Shown here piece by piece: positions 53,100 through 62,711 of a DNA stretch of 64,000 nucleotides. Positions within the stretch are counted from its first letter, which is position 1. Every line of letters begins with the position of its first letter. The notes under the pieces are model-generated. The model did no database searches. It was not told where the DNA came from and saw nothing but the letters and a program-made list of their open reading frames with translations. The stretch is from CBDFKB01 sp965248715 (lineage in GTDB: Bacteria; Pseudomonadota; Alphaproteobacteria; Rhizobiales; Rhizobiaceae), in the NCBI GenBank assembly GCA_965248715.1, contig CBDFKB010000007.1:496001-560000 (forward strand), in the 5' to 3' direction. A program made the position numbers and the translations under genes.

Positions 53100-53279
53100 G
53101 TGGTTCGATTCCAACATTTGCGTCCCGTTGCAGCACTCTGGGTTGCAAATCTTGGCAACAAAAGAACCACTAGCAAGATAGTGAATCTAGTGGAATTTTT
53201 AAATTTGACATTTGACATTTGACATTTGACAAACGACGAAGCTGCAAATGGGCACCAAATGTCAAATTCATTCCACTAG
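53097..53279. repeat. Pair of CTAGTGG palindromic elements with (ATTTGAC)4
   Basis: Element one (53097-53173) has inverted ends CTAGTGGTTC/GAACCACTAG. Element two (53187-53279) has ends CTAGTGGAAT/ATTCCACTAG plus inner arms AAATTTGACATTTG and CAAATGTCAAATT; its left arm contains four tandem ATTTGAC units (53203-53230). Together with the family A copy they fill the 335-base gap 52965-53299. Confidence 0.85.
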
Positions 53280-53299
53280 TGGGCGAACCAGAATGGGTT

Positions 53300-54097
53300 C
53301 TAATGAATAATTCCGGTCGATTGTGCAAGCGCGATCGCTAATTCTATTCGGCCACCGCCGGCGGCCACGAGCAAGCCGTGCTGTGGATGATCCTCGTTAT
53401 AGCGTATTTTTTCACCGTTATCGTCGCTCACCCTACCACCTGCTTCGGAAACGATCAGGTCGGCAGCGGCAATGTCCCAATCATAAGCGCCTCCTTTGGC
53501 AAGCGCCGCATCAAGCGAACCGTCGGCGACCATGGCGATACGGTAGGCAAGTGAGGGAATGAACGGAACAATTTCCAGCGTCAGTCCGGTAAGCTGTGCG
53601 GCGTCGCTCAACCAGCGCCTTGGTCCAGCGACCCGCGAAATCGCCGATCCGCCATCGATCGTCAGGGATCGGCCATCCTTCTTCGAGCCTCCGCCCAAAT
53701 AAGCCGTATAGGCACAATCCAACGCCGGAAACACCAGCACCGCACACACCGGCATCCTCTCCTCGACTACTGCTACCGAAATGCACCAGCGCGCATCGCC
53801 GGCGATAAACCCCCTTGTGCCATCGATCGGATCGACAACAAAAACAGAATTACTGACCAGCCGCTGGCGGTCATCGGTGGTTTCTTCCGACAACCAACCA
53901 TAGTCAGGACGCGCGCCAAGCAGTCTTTCATGCAAGAACCGGTCGACGGCGATATCTGCCTCCGATACCGGGGAATCGCCTTGCTTCTTCCAGACCTGGT
54001 TTTGGTTGTTGAAGAACGGCAACGCTACCCGTCCGGCTTGCAGCGCGGCGTCTGCAATTAGATCCAGGTCCAAGCGCCGCCGGTTATTTTCCCGCAA
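53300..54097 (-). CDS. cysQ: CysQ-type 3'(2'),5'-bisphosphate nucleotidase (inositol monophosphatase family)
   Basis: 265 residues. The metal motifs of the family are visible: SEETTD (Glu-Glu, about 70), DPIDGTRGFIAG (about 93), and GGAYDWDIAAADLIVSEAGG (about 215). These fit CysQ, which removes the 3' phosphate of PAP formed in sulfate assimilation, although inositol monophosphatase activity cannot be excluded. It overlaps the pmbA end by 14 bases, the usual order in this class. Confidence 0.88.
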   Translation of the reverse strand: MRENNRRRLDLDLIADAALQAGRVALPFFNNQNQVWKKQGDSPVSEADIAVDRFLHERLLGARPDYGWLSEETTDDRQRLVSNSVFVVDPIDGTRGFIAGDARWCISVAVVEERMPVCAVLVFPALDCAYTAYLGGGSKKDGRSLTIDGGSAISRVAGPRRWLSDAAQLTGLTLEIVPFIPSLAYRIAMVADGSLDAALAKGGAYDWDIAAADLIVSEAGGRVSDDNGEKIRYNEDHPQHGLLVAAGGGRIELAIALAQSTGIIH

Positions 54098-55451
54098 CGG
54101 TCATGCCTTCGATTGCCACTGTCGGCGCGTCGGTCGAATAGGTAAATTGGAGATCGTTGGCGGCGGTCAATTGTGCAAACATCGACGCCAGATTGCCAGC
54201 AATGGTAACTTCCGTGACCGGAAAAGATATTTCCCCGTTTTCGATCCAGAAACCGGAAGCACCGCGCGAATAATCACCGGTTACCAAATTGCTGCCATGG
54301 CCCATCATCTCGGTAACGTAAAACCCGGTGCCGACATCGCGGATCAATTCTTTCGGCGTCATCGCCCCTGCTTCTAAGTAAAAATTGGTGGTTGCCGGCA
54401 TAGTACCGGCGCCGCCGCGCTGGGCCCGCGCATTGCCAACCAGCCCCAGTTCGCGGGCGGTGGCACCATCGAGTACAAATTCGTTCAATATCCCATCTTC
54501 GACAAATAGTATTGGTTCGACCGCCAGACCTTCGCCATCGAAGGGCCGTGAGCCCGGTCCGCGACGCATCAGCGGATCGTCTACCACCTTGGTGCCCGCA
54601 CGAAATATCCGTTTCCCCATTTTATCGCGCAGGAAACTAGTCTTGCGGGCAACCGCACTGCCATTGATCGCGCCGGCAAAGGCGCCAAGCAGGCCACACG
54701 ACATGCGTGGATCAAGCACAATCGTCGTCACCATTGAAGCAACTTGGCGCGCGCCAAGCCGGGCGACGGTGCGTTCGCCGGCGGTCTGGCCGATTTCGGC
54801 GGGCGATCTGAGGTCGCCGGCATGGTTGCGCTGATCAAAGTCATAGTCGCGCTCCATGCCATCGCCTTCACCGGCGACCACGCTGGTAAACAGCCCGTTG
54901 CGGGTCAGCGAATATCCCTTACAAAAACCAGCCGAGGTCGCCAACACAAAGCTGGTGCGCGCATGGCTGGCGCCGGCTCCCATGGAATTGGTTACGCCAT
55001 TTACGTCGCGGGCGGCTGCTTCGCAGGCTAGTGCCTTGTCGCGCAAGGTCTCAACCGAGGGCGTTACCGGGTCAGCAAGGTCGAGTTCGGGAACATTTGC
55101 CGCCAACCGATTGGTATCGCCCAATGCGGCATACGGCTCCTGGCGCGCGACCTTGGCCATTGCCACCGCGCGCTTAGCCAGGGTTTTGGCATCCTCGGTC
55201 TGGTTCGACGAAACCGTCGCCACCCGACCGTCGCGAAATACCCGCAGCGAAAACCGATCAGCTTCGGCGCTCAAAGTGTCCTCCACCTTTCCCAGACGCA
55301 CCTGGATATTTTGCGAACGGGCGCCAGCCACCACCACGTCGCAGGCATCGGCTCCTGAGTGTAGCGCCGCCTCAACCAGGCCGCTCGCCTTGTCTTGCAG
55401 CGCCGATAGATCGATCGCCGGTCCGTCATCGGCACCATTTAGAGAATTCAT
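54084..55451 (-). CDS. pmbA: PmbA/TldE-family metalloprotease-like protein
   Basis: 455 residues matching PmbA (TldE): ADACDVVVAGARSQNIQVRLGKVE at the N-terminus, DYDFDQRNHAGDL in the middle, and the C-terminal FVLDGATARELGLVGNARAQRGGAG and RGASGFWIENGEISFPVTEVTIAGN. The HExxxH zinc site of the partner TldD is absent, as in all PmbA. TldD/PmbA process peptides such as microcin B17 and unfolded antitoxin. AAAGGAC precedes the ATG. tldD is not in the window. Confidence 0.93.
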   Translation of the reverse strand: MNSLNGADDGPAIDLSALQDKASGLVEAALHSGADACDVVVAGARSQNIQVRLGKVEDTLSAEADRFSLRVFRDGRVATVSSNQTEDAKTLAKRAVAMAKVARQEPYAALGDTNRLAANVPELDLADPVTPSVETLRDKALACEAAARDVNGVTNSMGAGASHARTSFVLATSAGFCKGYSLTRNGLFTSVVAGEGDGMERDYDFDQRNHAGDLRSPAEIGQTAGERTVARLGARQVASMVTTIVLDPRMSCGLLGAFAGAINGSAVARKTSFLRDKMGKRIFRAGTKVVDDPLMRRGPGSRPFDGEGLAVEPILFVEDGILNEFVLDGATARELGLVGNARAQRGGAGTMPATTNFYLEAGAMTPKELIRDVGTGFYVTEMMGHGSNLVTGDYSRGASGFWIENGEISFPVTEVTIAGNLASMFAQLTAANDLQFTYSTDAPTVAIEGMTVAGK

Positions 55452-55500
55452 CGCATGTCCTTTCCGGCAAATGCTTATGCCGGTATGATGGCGGCTTCAA

Positions 55501-56997
55501 GTGCGGGTTGCCGATCGACCCGTTTCTTCCCAACCAGCGGAAACAAATTACGTGAAAACCGTTGCGCCGCGTTTTCGAGCGGATAACAAAGCCGAAACCG
55601 ACGCGGTTTTTACCGCTGGCGCAACCATGCGCCATGTGGTGGTGATGGCCTCCACCGGCGCGATCGGCCTGTTGGCGATCTTTGTCGTCGATTTGGCTAA
55701 TTTGTTCTATATCTCTTTGCTGGGAGAACAGGCTCTGGCGGCAGCGATCGGCTACGCTTCCACCATCATGTTTTTCACCATCTCGGTCGGAATTGGCTTC
55801 TCCATCGCCGCTACCGCGCTAACCGCGCGCGCGATCGGTGCCGGCGATACCGGCCAGGCGCGACGGGTGGCTGCCGTCTCGGTGATCTATACATTTGGCG
55901 CCATGGCGCTGGTTGCGGCGGCCCTGTATCCGTCGATCGAAAACCTGCTGCACCTGCTGGGCGCGCGTGGCGAAACCTTGGCTATCTCAGCAACCTTCTT
56001 GCGGATCGTGGTGCCGTCGGTTCCGCTGCTTGGGGTTGGCATGTGCATAGCCGGGCTGCTGAGGGCGCAGGGCGATGCGCGGCGCGCCATGTATGTGACG
56101 CTTAGTGCCGGTGCCGCAGCGGCAATTTTCGACCCGCTGCTGATTTTTGGCCTCGACATGGGTATCAACGGCGCAGCGGTGACCACGCTTCTAGCCCGCG
56201 CGACCTTGGTCGTAGCCGGCGGTTATGGCGCCATTTATATCCACAATTTGATTGCCGTACCCGACTGGAAAACCTTGAAGCAGCAATTTGTGCCGTTCCT
56301 TTATATTGGCGCACCGGCCATGCTGACGCAAATCGCCACGCCGGTCGGCAATGCCTATGTCACCGGCAGTATTTCGCAATTCGGCGATGATGCGGTCGCC
56401 GGCTGGGCGATCGTCGGGCGCATCTTGCCATTGTCGTTTGCCGGGGTGTTTGCGTTATCCGGCGCGGTTGGGCCAATCCTCAGCCAGAATTTCGGCGCTG
56501 GGATGATCGACCGGGTGATGCAGACGTTGCGCGACAGCCTGATATTCGTGCTGGTTTATTCGAGCGCGATGTGGGGTCTGTTGGCGCTTGCCGCACCCTA
56601 TATTGTCGCTGCGTTCGGAGCGGTCGGCGATGCTGCGGCCCTGGTCCGGTTCTTTTGCTACTATGTCGCCGGCACCTTCATCTTCATGGGCTTTTTATTT
56701 GTCGCCAATGCCGCCTTCAACAATCTTGGATTTCCGGTCTATTCGACGGTTTTAAACTGGTCGCGGGCAACCGTTGGGGTTATTCCGTTTGTCATGGTTG
56801 GCCAGGCCTATGGGCCGCAGGGTGTATTGCTGGGTTGGGGACTTGGCGGGATCCTGTTCGGTGTCACCGCGATTGTGATTAGTTTTCGCGTAACTTCCAG
56901 ATTGCCCGCGGAACTGCCTGAAGGGGCGATCGCACCGCCCACGCCGGCAACCGCGAACTCTCCGTTCACATCGGGCCGCGGTGCAAGTGCCGGATGA
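55501..56997 (+). CDS. MATE-family multidrug/sodium antiporter
   Basis: 498 residues with about 12 hydrophobic helices. Two homologous halves can be made out by their first segments: GLLAIFVVDLANLFYISLLGEQALAAAIGYAST (about 55) and GAPAMLTQIATPVGNAYVTGSISQFGDDAVAGWAI (about 265). MATE proteins export cationic drugs or metabolites in exchange for H+ or Na+. The GTG at 55501 is the most upstream start in frame; a later GTG at 55552 is also possible. It is divergent from pmbA. Confidence 0.88.
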   Translation: MRVADRPVSSQPAETNYVKTVAPRFRADNKAETDAVFTAGATMRHVVVMASTGAIGLLAIFVVDLANLFYISLLGEQALAAAIGYASTIMFFTISVGIGFSIAATALTARAIGAGDTGQARRVAAVSVIYTFGAMALVAAALYPSIENLLHLLGARGETLAISATFLRIVVPSVPLLGVGMCIAGLLRAQGDARRAMYVTLSAGAAAAIFDPLLIFGLDMGINGAAVTTLLARATLVVAGGYGAIYIHNLIAVPDWKTLKQQFVPFLYIGAPAMLTQIATPVGNAYVTGSISQFGDDAVAGWAIVGRILPLSFAGVFALSGAVGPILSQNFGAGMIDRVMQTLRDSLIFVLVYSSAMWGLLALAAPYIVAAFGAVGDAAALVRFFCYYVAGTFIFMGFLFVANAAFNNLGFPVYSTVLNWSRATVGVIPFVMVGQAYGPQGVLLGWGLGGILFGVTAIVISFRVTSRLPAELPEGAIAPPTPATANSPFTSGRGASAG

Positions 56998-57000
56998 TTG

Positions 57001-57909
57001 CTAAATTCGCCGGGGCACGTCGAGCAATTTGGCAAAAGCGCGTTTCACTTCATCCTTGAACGGCTGCAAATCTTCGAGAATTTGCTCAGCATGTAGGAAA
57101 TCGAGCACCCGGTATTTGTTGGTATCGGGGCGAAACAACAGGTCCGGCGAATTGACCGCTAGCTTGGCGCTGGTGATTGACTGCATCAGCAATTGGCTGG
57201 CGCCGAAACCAACCGAAACCCGAGAGGGCACCCGACCCGGTTCACCGGTTGGCATTCCCACCACATCGACCGCGACCACCGGATCAGGGCTATCGGTAAG
57301 GAGGTCGAATGGCACCGGATTAGCAAACCCACCATCAACATACACGGTTCCTTCGATCATCACCGGCCGGAACAATACCGGGATTGCGGCTGACGCCGCC
57401 AACGCCAGTCGCAGCGAACCGGTCTCCAACGCCACCTGCTTTTGGGCGTAAAAGTCAGCGACAACAATTTTCAACGGTATTGCAAGTTGCTCGATACGCT
57501 CAGGAAGAGTGTGCGGCAGGAACGCTTCCAGCACCCGTTCGATGTCCAGTTCACCGAACCTAACGAAGCCCTGAAACACCGAATCCAGACTGGCCGGCCG
57601 CAATTTCCAAAGTCGTTGCAGCACCGATCTGCGGTCGGCAAAGGTCGAAATTGCATAAGAACGGATTTCGCGGCCATTCATGCCGCTGGCATAGCCAGCG
57701 CCAATAATTGCGCCAATTGACGAGCCGGCAATTACCGATGGCCGGATGCCAAGCTCGTCCATCGCTTCAAGGACCGGGATATGGGCAATGCCACGCGCGC
57801 CACCGCCACCGAGCGCCAACCCTATGTGCTTGCCATCGAATTGGCTTCCTTGCAGCGTTTCGGCAAGAGGATCGACAGTCATGGCGGCAGCAGTTTCCTG
57901 TTTAGTCAT
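57001..57909 (-). CDS. Patatin-like phospholipase
   Basis: 302 residues. The oxyanion loop is LGGGGARGIAHIPVL (about 30), the nucleophile elbow is GSSIGA (about 60) and the catalytic Asp is in VDGGFANPVPFDLL (about 190), so the Ser-Asp dyad is complete. RssA-like size; no signal peptide. The start at 57909 lies 8 bases inside the 3' end of the M16 gene, so it is translationally coupled; an in-frame start at 57984 would overlap much further. Confidence 0.88.
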   Translation of the reverse strand: MTKQETAAAMTVDPLAETLQGSQFDGKHIGLALGGGGARGIAHIPVLEAMDELGIRPSVIAGSSIGAIIGAGYASGMNGREIRSYAISTFADRRSVLQRLWKLRPASLDSVFQGFVRFGELDIERVLEAFLPHTLPERIEQLAIPLKIVVADFYAQKQVALETGSLRLALAASAAIPVLFRPVMIEGTVYVDGGFANPVPFDLLTDSPDPVVAVDVVGMPTGEPGRVPSRVSVGFGASQLLMQSITSAKLAVNSPDLLFRPDTNKYRVLDFLHAEQILEDLQPFKDEVKRAFAKLLDVPRRI

Positions 57910-59284
57910 GGTTGGGCGGCGCGAGTAACACAATTGCCGGATCGGTGGACATAATTTCATGCGCCACCCGCCTAACGTCTTCAATGGTCACGGCTGCGAT
58001 CAATTCCGCGCGTTTTGTAAAATAATCCACGCCCAGATCCAGCAACTGGATCGTCACCAGCGCCTTGGCGATTTTCGCCGATGTATCGAGGCTACTGATG
58101 GCGTATGAACCAATGATGTATTTCTTGACCGCCGCCAATTCGGCCTCGCTTGGCCCTTCGCGCGCCATGCGTTCGATCTCCTCGAGCATGACCGCCAAGG
58201 CCTCGTCGGCACGGTCTGGATGGGTCGCACTGCTGGCGGTTACCACCGCTGCCCGGTCATATGTATCGATATATGCGTAGACCCCATAGGCCAACCCGCG
58301 TTTTTCACGTACTTCCTTGTATAGGCGTGAGGAAAACGAACCGCCACCGAGAATTTGCACCGCCAGATAAGCCGCAAAAAAGTCCGGGTCGTCGCGTTTA
58401 ACCCCGGGCAATGCCAGGGTGATCGAGGTCTGGCGGACATCGTGGGTGATTTTCGTAACCGAACCGAACGCCGGTTGTGCGTCCGGGACTGTTTCGAGTT
58501 GCGAATTATCCGGCAGCCGGCCGAACAGGGTATCAAGTCGTTCGGCAAGCTCCTGGGCGTCAATCGCGCCAACCACACCGATCCACAAATCTTGGCGGGA
58601 AAAAATCCGTTGGTGTAAATGAGCAATGTCATCACTTGTCAGCGCCGATACGCTTTCCTGGGTACCCTGGACCGCGCGGGCATAGGGATGGTCGGCAAAC
58701 ACGGTCTCGCGCCATTTGCGCGCGGCGATGGCTTCAGGATTGTTGCGAGCGGCATCAATTGAAACCAGCAGCGCTTCCTTCATGCGCGAAAACGGTTCCG
58801 GGTCGAAACGCGGTTGGTTGATTGCCAGGCCCAACAGTCGAAAAGCAATTTCACGCTCCGATGCCAAAGTGCGCATATTTCCGGAGAAATAGTCCCGATC
58901 GGCGCTGAAGCCCAATTCAACCCCGTGTTTTTCCAACAAGCCCTGAAACCCGGCGCTGTCATATTCGCCTGCCCCCTCATCGAGCATCGAGGTTAGTAGC
59001 CGGGTGCTACCTTCGCCGCCAGCAGGGTCTTGCGAGGCGCCACCGGCAAAGGCAATCGAAACCGACACAATCGGTACCGTATAGTCTTCGACCAACAGCG
59101 CCCGTACCCCCGACCCGCTGACCACCTGCTGGATTTCTACTGCCTGCACCCGCACCGGGTGCAATATCAACCATGGCGCCAGCGCCAAGACGGTGAATAT
59201 GGAAACAAATGGGCTAGGGCGAATTGATAAGGTCACTTGTGCAAGCCAAGGGTGCAAGCGTGTTGTCGTGTAGATCGATATCAT
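57902..59284 (-). CDS. M16 peptidase-like protein without the zinc motif
   Basis: 460 residues; ATG 59284 is chosen because AGGACGGG precedes it. A signal peptide (LALAPWLILHPVRVQA) is followed by the two M16 half-domains. The first has SIAFAGGASQDPAGGEGSTRLLTSMLDEGAGEYD where active members have HxxEH, so it cannot bind zinc there. The partner encoded directly upstream keeps HYLEH. M16B enzymes of this kind often act as an active/inactive pair in the periplasm. Confidence 0.9.
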   Translation of the reverse strand: MISIYTTTRLHPWLAQVTLSIRPSPFVSIFTVLALAPWLILHPVRVQAVEIQQVVSGSGVRALLVEDYTVPIVSVSIAFAGGASQDPAGGEGSTRLLTSMLDEGAGEYDSAGFQGLLEKHGVELGFSADRDYFSGNMRTLASEREIAFRLLGLAINQPRFDPEPFSRMKEALLVSIDAARNNPEAIAARKWRETVFADHPYARAVQGTQESVSALTSDDIAHLHQRIFSRQDLWIGVVGAIDAQELAERLDTLFGRLPDNSQLETVPDAQPAFGSVTKITHDVRQTSITLALPGVKRDDPDFFAAYLAVQILGGGSFSSRLYKEVREKRGLAYGVYAYIDTYDRAAVVTASSATHPDRADEALAVMLEEIERMAREGPSEAELAAVKKYIIGSYAISSLDTSAKIAKALVTIQLLDLGVDYFTKRAELIAAVTIEDVRRVAHEIMSTDPAIVLLAPPNHD

Positions 59285-59288
59285 CCGC

Positions 59289-60743
59289 TTACCCGTCCTT
59301 TTGGCCAGCATTGTTTTCACCGGTGATATTCGCCTCGTCCAGCACCGCTTCTGCCGGCCTTAAATAGCCGGTGACCGAGCGATGTTCGTGCAAATATTGC
59401 CGCGCCATTTGATTGACGTGGTCAGCGGTGACCGATTTTACGGTTTGCGGCCAGTCCAGCACATCGCGAACCGAACCGCCTTGGGCCAAGATCGACCCGA
59501 AGGTCCTCGCCATGGCGGTTTGGCTATCGCGCTCATACACCGATGCAATCAAAATACTATGTCGCGCGCGTTGCACTTCCTCGGCGCTAACGCCGCCGTC
59601 AAGCAGATCAGCGATCACCTCTTCGATCGCGGCTTCCAATTCCTGTAGCGAAACCCCCCTGGCCGGGGTGCCGTAAAAACCGAAACGGGTCTGGTCGATC
59701 GACGAGCCCGAATAATAGCTTCCCGCCGATGCTGCCACTTTGCGTTCGACTATCAATTGGCGATAGATCCGGCTGGATGTGGATCCGCCAAGCACATAGG
59801 CCAAGATGTCGAGCGCCGCCGCCTGTTTAGGATCGCTGCTAAAATAGGATGGCATCAAATAGACACGGCGCAAACTGGGTACCGTAATCCGGCCGTCGCG
59901 CAACTCAACCGTGCGGGCGGCAATTGGCTCTGGTTCCGTGGCGCGAACTCGCGGGCCAGGCTCGGCGCGCCGTTTTAGTACGCCATAGTAGGTTTTGGCC
60001 AAAGCGTAAACCGGGTCCGGGTCCACATCGCCAGCGACCACGACCACAGCATTGTTGGGGGTATAGTAGCGGTCATAAAACTCCAGCGCATCGACGTGGC
60101 TAAGGGTGCGCAATTCATGCTCCCAGCCAATGATCGGAACCCCATAGGGGTGATTGAGGTAAAGGCTGGCTTGGACGGCTTCCGACAATCGACCGCCCGG
60201 ATTGTCGTCGACCCTGGAGCGGCGTTCTTGCAGCACTACGTCGAGCTCGGCACGGACATTTTCTTCATTTAGAATCAAATTGGCCATGCGGTCGGCTTCA
60301 TAACCCATCACCATTTCCAGCGCCTTTGGCCCGATCTTTTGGAAATATGCGGTAAAATCGGTGGTGGTAAAGGCATTTTCCTGACCACCGATTTCGGCGA
60401 TCTTTTCGGAGAATTCACCCGCCGGCGTGTTCAGTGTATCCTTAAACATCAAATGCTCAAGATAGTGGGCGATACCGGATTTGCCACGGCTTTCATCGGC
60501 CGAGCCAACTTTGTACCATACCATGTGGGTAACAACCGGTGCCCGGCGATCAGGGATCACCACCAGTTGGAGACCGTTGTCCAAATGATATTCGGTGACC
60601 GCATATCCGTCCGCCTGATAGACCAGCTTTTCGGCATGGGCTGCACCAAGCGCAATAGTTGAAACGGCCAACACAAGCCCAAACAGGATCGACGGCAATC
60701 GAAGCTGGCCAAGTTGGTGGCCGGCAGGGGCAAATAACCGCAA
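59289..60743 (-). CDS. M16 family zinc peptidase (active subunit)
   Basis: 484 residues. Signal peptide about 1-37, ending GAAHA-EK. The inverted zinc motif HYLEH lies at residues 93-97 in GKSGIAHYLEHLMFKDT, and the downstream Glu is in the following helical block. The C-terminal half is the non-catalytic partner domain with the R/Y pair FGFYGTPARGVS. It probably degrades peptides in the periplasm with the protein encoded 4 bases downstream. A family C repeat end lies at 60759, just upstream. Confidence 0.93.
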   Translation of the reverse strand: MRLFAPAGHQLGQLRLPSILFGLVLAVSTIALGAAHAEKLVYQADGYAVTEYHLDNGLQLVVIPDRRAPVVTHMVWYKVGSADESRGKSGIAHYLEHLMFKDTLNTPAGEFSEKIAEIGGQENAFTTTDFTAYFQKIGPKALEMVMGYEADRMANLILNEENVRAELDVVLQERRSRVDDNPGGRLSEAVQASLYLNHPYGVPIIGWEHELRTLSHVDALEFYDRYYTPNNAVVVVAGDVDPDPVYALAKTYYGVLKRRAEPGPRVRATEPEPIAARTVELRDGRITVPSLRRVYLMPSYFSSDPKQAAALDILAYVLGGSTSSRIYRQLIVERKVAASAGSYYSGSSIDQTRFGFYGTPARGVSLQELEAAIEEVIADLLDGGVSAEEVQRARHSILIASVYERDSQTAMARTFGSILAQGGSVRDVLDWPQTVKSVTADHVNQMARQYLHEHRSVTGYLRPAEAVLDEANITGENNAGQKDG

Positions 60744-60758
60744 GAGAGATCTCCTATA

Positions 60759-60794
60759 ATACCAACGGTGGCCAATATTGACCTATTTGACAAT
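60759..60794 (+). repeat. Family C repeat, solo end
   Basis: ATACCAACGGTGGCCAATAT then TGACCTATTTGACAATAATG. It lies between rsmD and the M16 gene, whose promoter or leader it must affect. Confidence 0.55.
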
Positions 60795-60820
60795 AATGCG
60801 TGAAGCCGCATTTCGCCACA

Positions 60821-61375
60821 TCACGAATTGCGGAAAAAGCCGATCACCGTTTCACCGATCGTGCGCTTATCCAACAATTCAAACCCGTCAATCACATCTG
60901 GCGCCATGTTGAGCGCCTCTTCGAGAACCAATAACGCGCCTGGTTTCAACCACCCGCCTTCGCGGGCCGAGATCGCCGCGCGCGGGCCCAGCGCTTGCCC
61001 ATAAGGCGGATCAGCAAATACCATATCAAACGGCGCCATGGTGCCGGCCTTGCCGATAATGGTCGCATCGCGGCGATAAATCTTGGTCCGTCCTTGCAGG
61101 CCAAGCGCCTCAACATTGTTGCGGATGACGGCGCGCGCGGTGGCCGATTGCTCGACAAATAGACACATGCTCGCCCCGCGCGAAACCGCTTCCAGGCCAA
61201 GGGCGCCAGTACCGGCGAACAAATCGAGCACGCGCGCGCCGGCAAGGTCAGCAAACTCGTTATGGGCGATGATATTGAACACGCTTTCGCGCACCCGATC
61301 ACCGGTGGGCCGGATATCGGTGCGGCCAGGCCCGGCTAATTGCCGGCCGCGAAATTCGCCAGCCACGATCCGCAT
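60821..61375 (-). CDS. rsmD: RsmD: 16S rRNA (guanine-966 N2) methyltransferase
   Basis: 184 residues. MRIVAGEFRGRQL is the family start. SAM motif I is VLDLFAGTGALGLEAVSRGA (about 48), and the catalytic motif is DPPYGQAL (about 120). It modifies G966 of 16S rRNA in the 30S subunit. The gap to rluB is 3 bases, a common pairing. Confidence 0.95.
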   Translation of the reverse strand: MRIVAGEFRGRQLAGPGRTDIRPTGDRVRESVFNIIAHNEFADLAGARVLDLFAGTGALGLEAVSRGASMCLFVEQSATARAVIRNNVEALGLQGRTKIYRRDATIIGKAGTMAPFDMVFADPPYGQALGPRAAISAREGGWLKPGALLVLEEALNMAPDVIDGFELLDKRTIGETVIGFFRNS

Positions 61376-61378
61376 GGG

Positions 61379-62371
61379 CTACTTGGTTCCCTTGCGGCGC
61401 GTTTTGCCAGCCGGGCGAGGTTTGTCCAATCGGGTGGTCAACCGGGTCAAATTGGCGGCTTTCGCCTGTCCCGGCGTCAGCTTTTCGGCCCGTTTTGTCC
61501 ATGGCTTTGCCGCCTTATTCTTACCCGCATTTTTGTCATTTTGCGCGGCAATTTTATCACCCTTGCCCCTGGGCCTGGATACTGGGGTACTAGCAGCGAT
61601 GAAATTGGCACCGGCTGCCGCAATCAGCCGCTCTCCTAATTGTTCGCGCAGGGTTCGCGACCGGATCTCGCGCACCCCTCCCGGTTCGAGGTCGCCGAGT
61701 TGAAAAGGACCGTAGGAGATGCGGATCAAACGATTGACTTCAAGCCCAAGCGCACCGAGCACGTTACGGATCTCGCGGTTCTTGCCTTCCCTGAGCGCCA
61801 GGGTAATCCAGGTATTGGCTCCCTGCACCCGTTCGACCGACGCATCAATCGCACCATATAAAACGCCTTCGACCGCAATGCCGTCCTTGAGTTTATCTAA
61901 TCTGTCCTGGCTAATGCTTCCGAACGCGCGTACCCGATAACGGCGCAGCCAGCCGGTGGTCGGCAGTTCCAAAACCCGGGCAAGACCGCCATCATTGGTC
62001 AACAACAACAGGCCCTGGGAACTAATGTCGAGGCGCCCGATCGTCATTACACGCGGCATGGTGTCGGGCAGTGCCGTAAATATTGTCGGGCGACCTTCCG
62101 GGTCGCGATTGGTGGTCACTTTTCCGCTTTGCTTATGAAACAGCCACAGCCTGGTGCGCTCCAGCGCCGGTACTGGCGCGCCATCAACTTCGATGCGATC
62201 ATCTGCGCTCACCAAGGTCGCTGGACTATCGAGCACCTTGCCGTTGAGGCAAACCCGACCTTCGGCAATTAATTTCTCGCCATCGCGCCTGGAGCAAATG
62301 CCGGCGCGCGACAAATGCTTGGCGATTCGCATGCCAGCCACTGGATCGGTCTCGTGCGATGGATTTTTCAC
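61379..62371 (-). CDS. rluB: RsuA/RluB-family pseudouridine synthase
   Basis: 330 residues. An N-terminal S4 RNA-binding domain (RIAKHLSRAGICSRRDGEKLIAEGRV) is followed by the catalytic domain with the Asp in GRLDISSQGLLLLTNDGGLA (about 117) and the conserved REGKNREIRNVLGALGLEVNRLIRISYGP. A basic tail of about 90 residues, rich in Lys and Ala, follows. RluB makes 23S rRNA pseudouridine 2605; RsuA or RluE-like specificity cannot be ruled out. First gene of the rluB-rsmD pair. Confidence 0.9.
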   Translation of the reverse strand: MKNPSHETDPVAGMRIAKHLSRAGICSRRDGEKLIAEGRVCLNGKVLDSPATLVSADDRIEVDGAPVPALERTRLWLFHKQSGKVTTNRDPEGRPTIFTALPDTMPRVMTIGRLDISSQGLLLLTNDGGLARVLELPTTGWLRRYRVRAFGSISQDRLDKLKDGIAVEGVLYGAIDASVERVQGANTWITLALREGKNREIRNVLGALGLEVNRLIRISYGPFQLGDLEPGGVREIRSRTLREQLGERLIAAAGANFIAASTPVSRPRGKGDKIAAQNDKNAGKNKAAKPWTKRAEKLTPGQAKAANLTRLTTRLDKPRPAGKTRRKGTK

Positions 62372-62471
62372 CCAATGTTATCCTTTGTTCGTCGCCGGCC
62401 CGCAGGCTGTGCGATCAATCGGTGTCACGTCAGCTAAGAAATACCTGCTGGCCTGGCACCAAGCAGGGGTA

Positions 62472-62505
62472 ATACCAATGGAACGCGATACCAACCCATT
62501 TGATC
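62472..62505 (+). repeat. Family C repeat, solo end
   Basis: ATACCAATGGAACGCGATAC then CAACCCATTTGATCACC. Start of the 530-base gap 62372-62901, which also holds a possible short frame and a family A copy. Confidence 0.55.
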
Positions 62506-62574
62506 ACCACAATTTATTTTTTGACGGGACAATCACGCCCTATAGTGTCAACTACCACAGGGGAGATCCAACAA

Positions 62575-62652
62575 ATGCTAAGGGCAAAATTGTCTGGCCA
62601 AGTTTACGGCAAAATCTATCGTGCTGGAGTTTTGCCCGATGGGGTAAGTTGA
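62575..62652 (+). CDS. Possible 25-residue peptide
   Basis: ATG with AGGGGAG 8 bases upstream, reading MLRAKLSGQVYGKIYRAGVL and PDGVS. A TTGACG (62521) and TATAGT (62541) lie in front but only 14 bases apart. Nothing else supports it, so this may well be chance. Confidence 0.2.
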   Translation: MLRAKLSGQVYGKIYRAGVLPDGVS

Positions 62653-62711
62653 TCCGCTGGCGGCGCTGCTAAGTTTGCCCGGTACCCTGACAGCGCGCTT
62701 TGTTTCGCGCC

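Noticed and set aside
53102..53115. GGTTCGATTCC-like line resembling a tRNA T-arm
   Set aside because: It is the end of a CTAGTGG palindromic element; no acceptor, D or anticodon stems fit around it.
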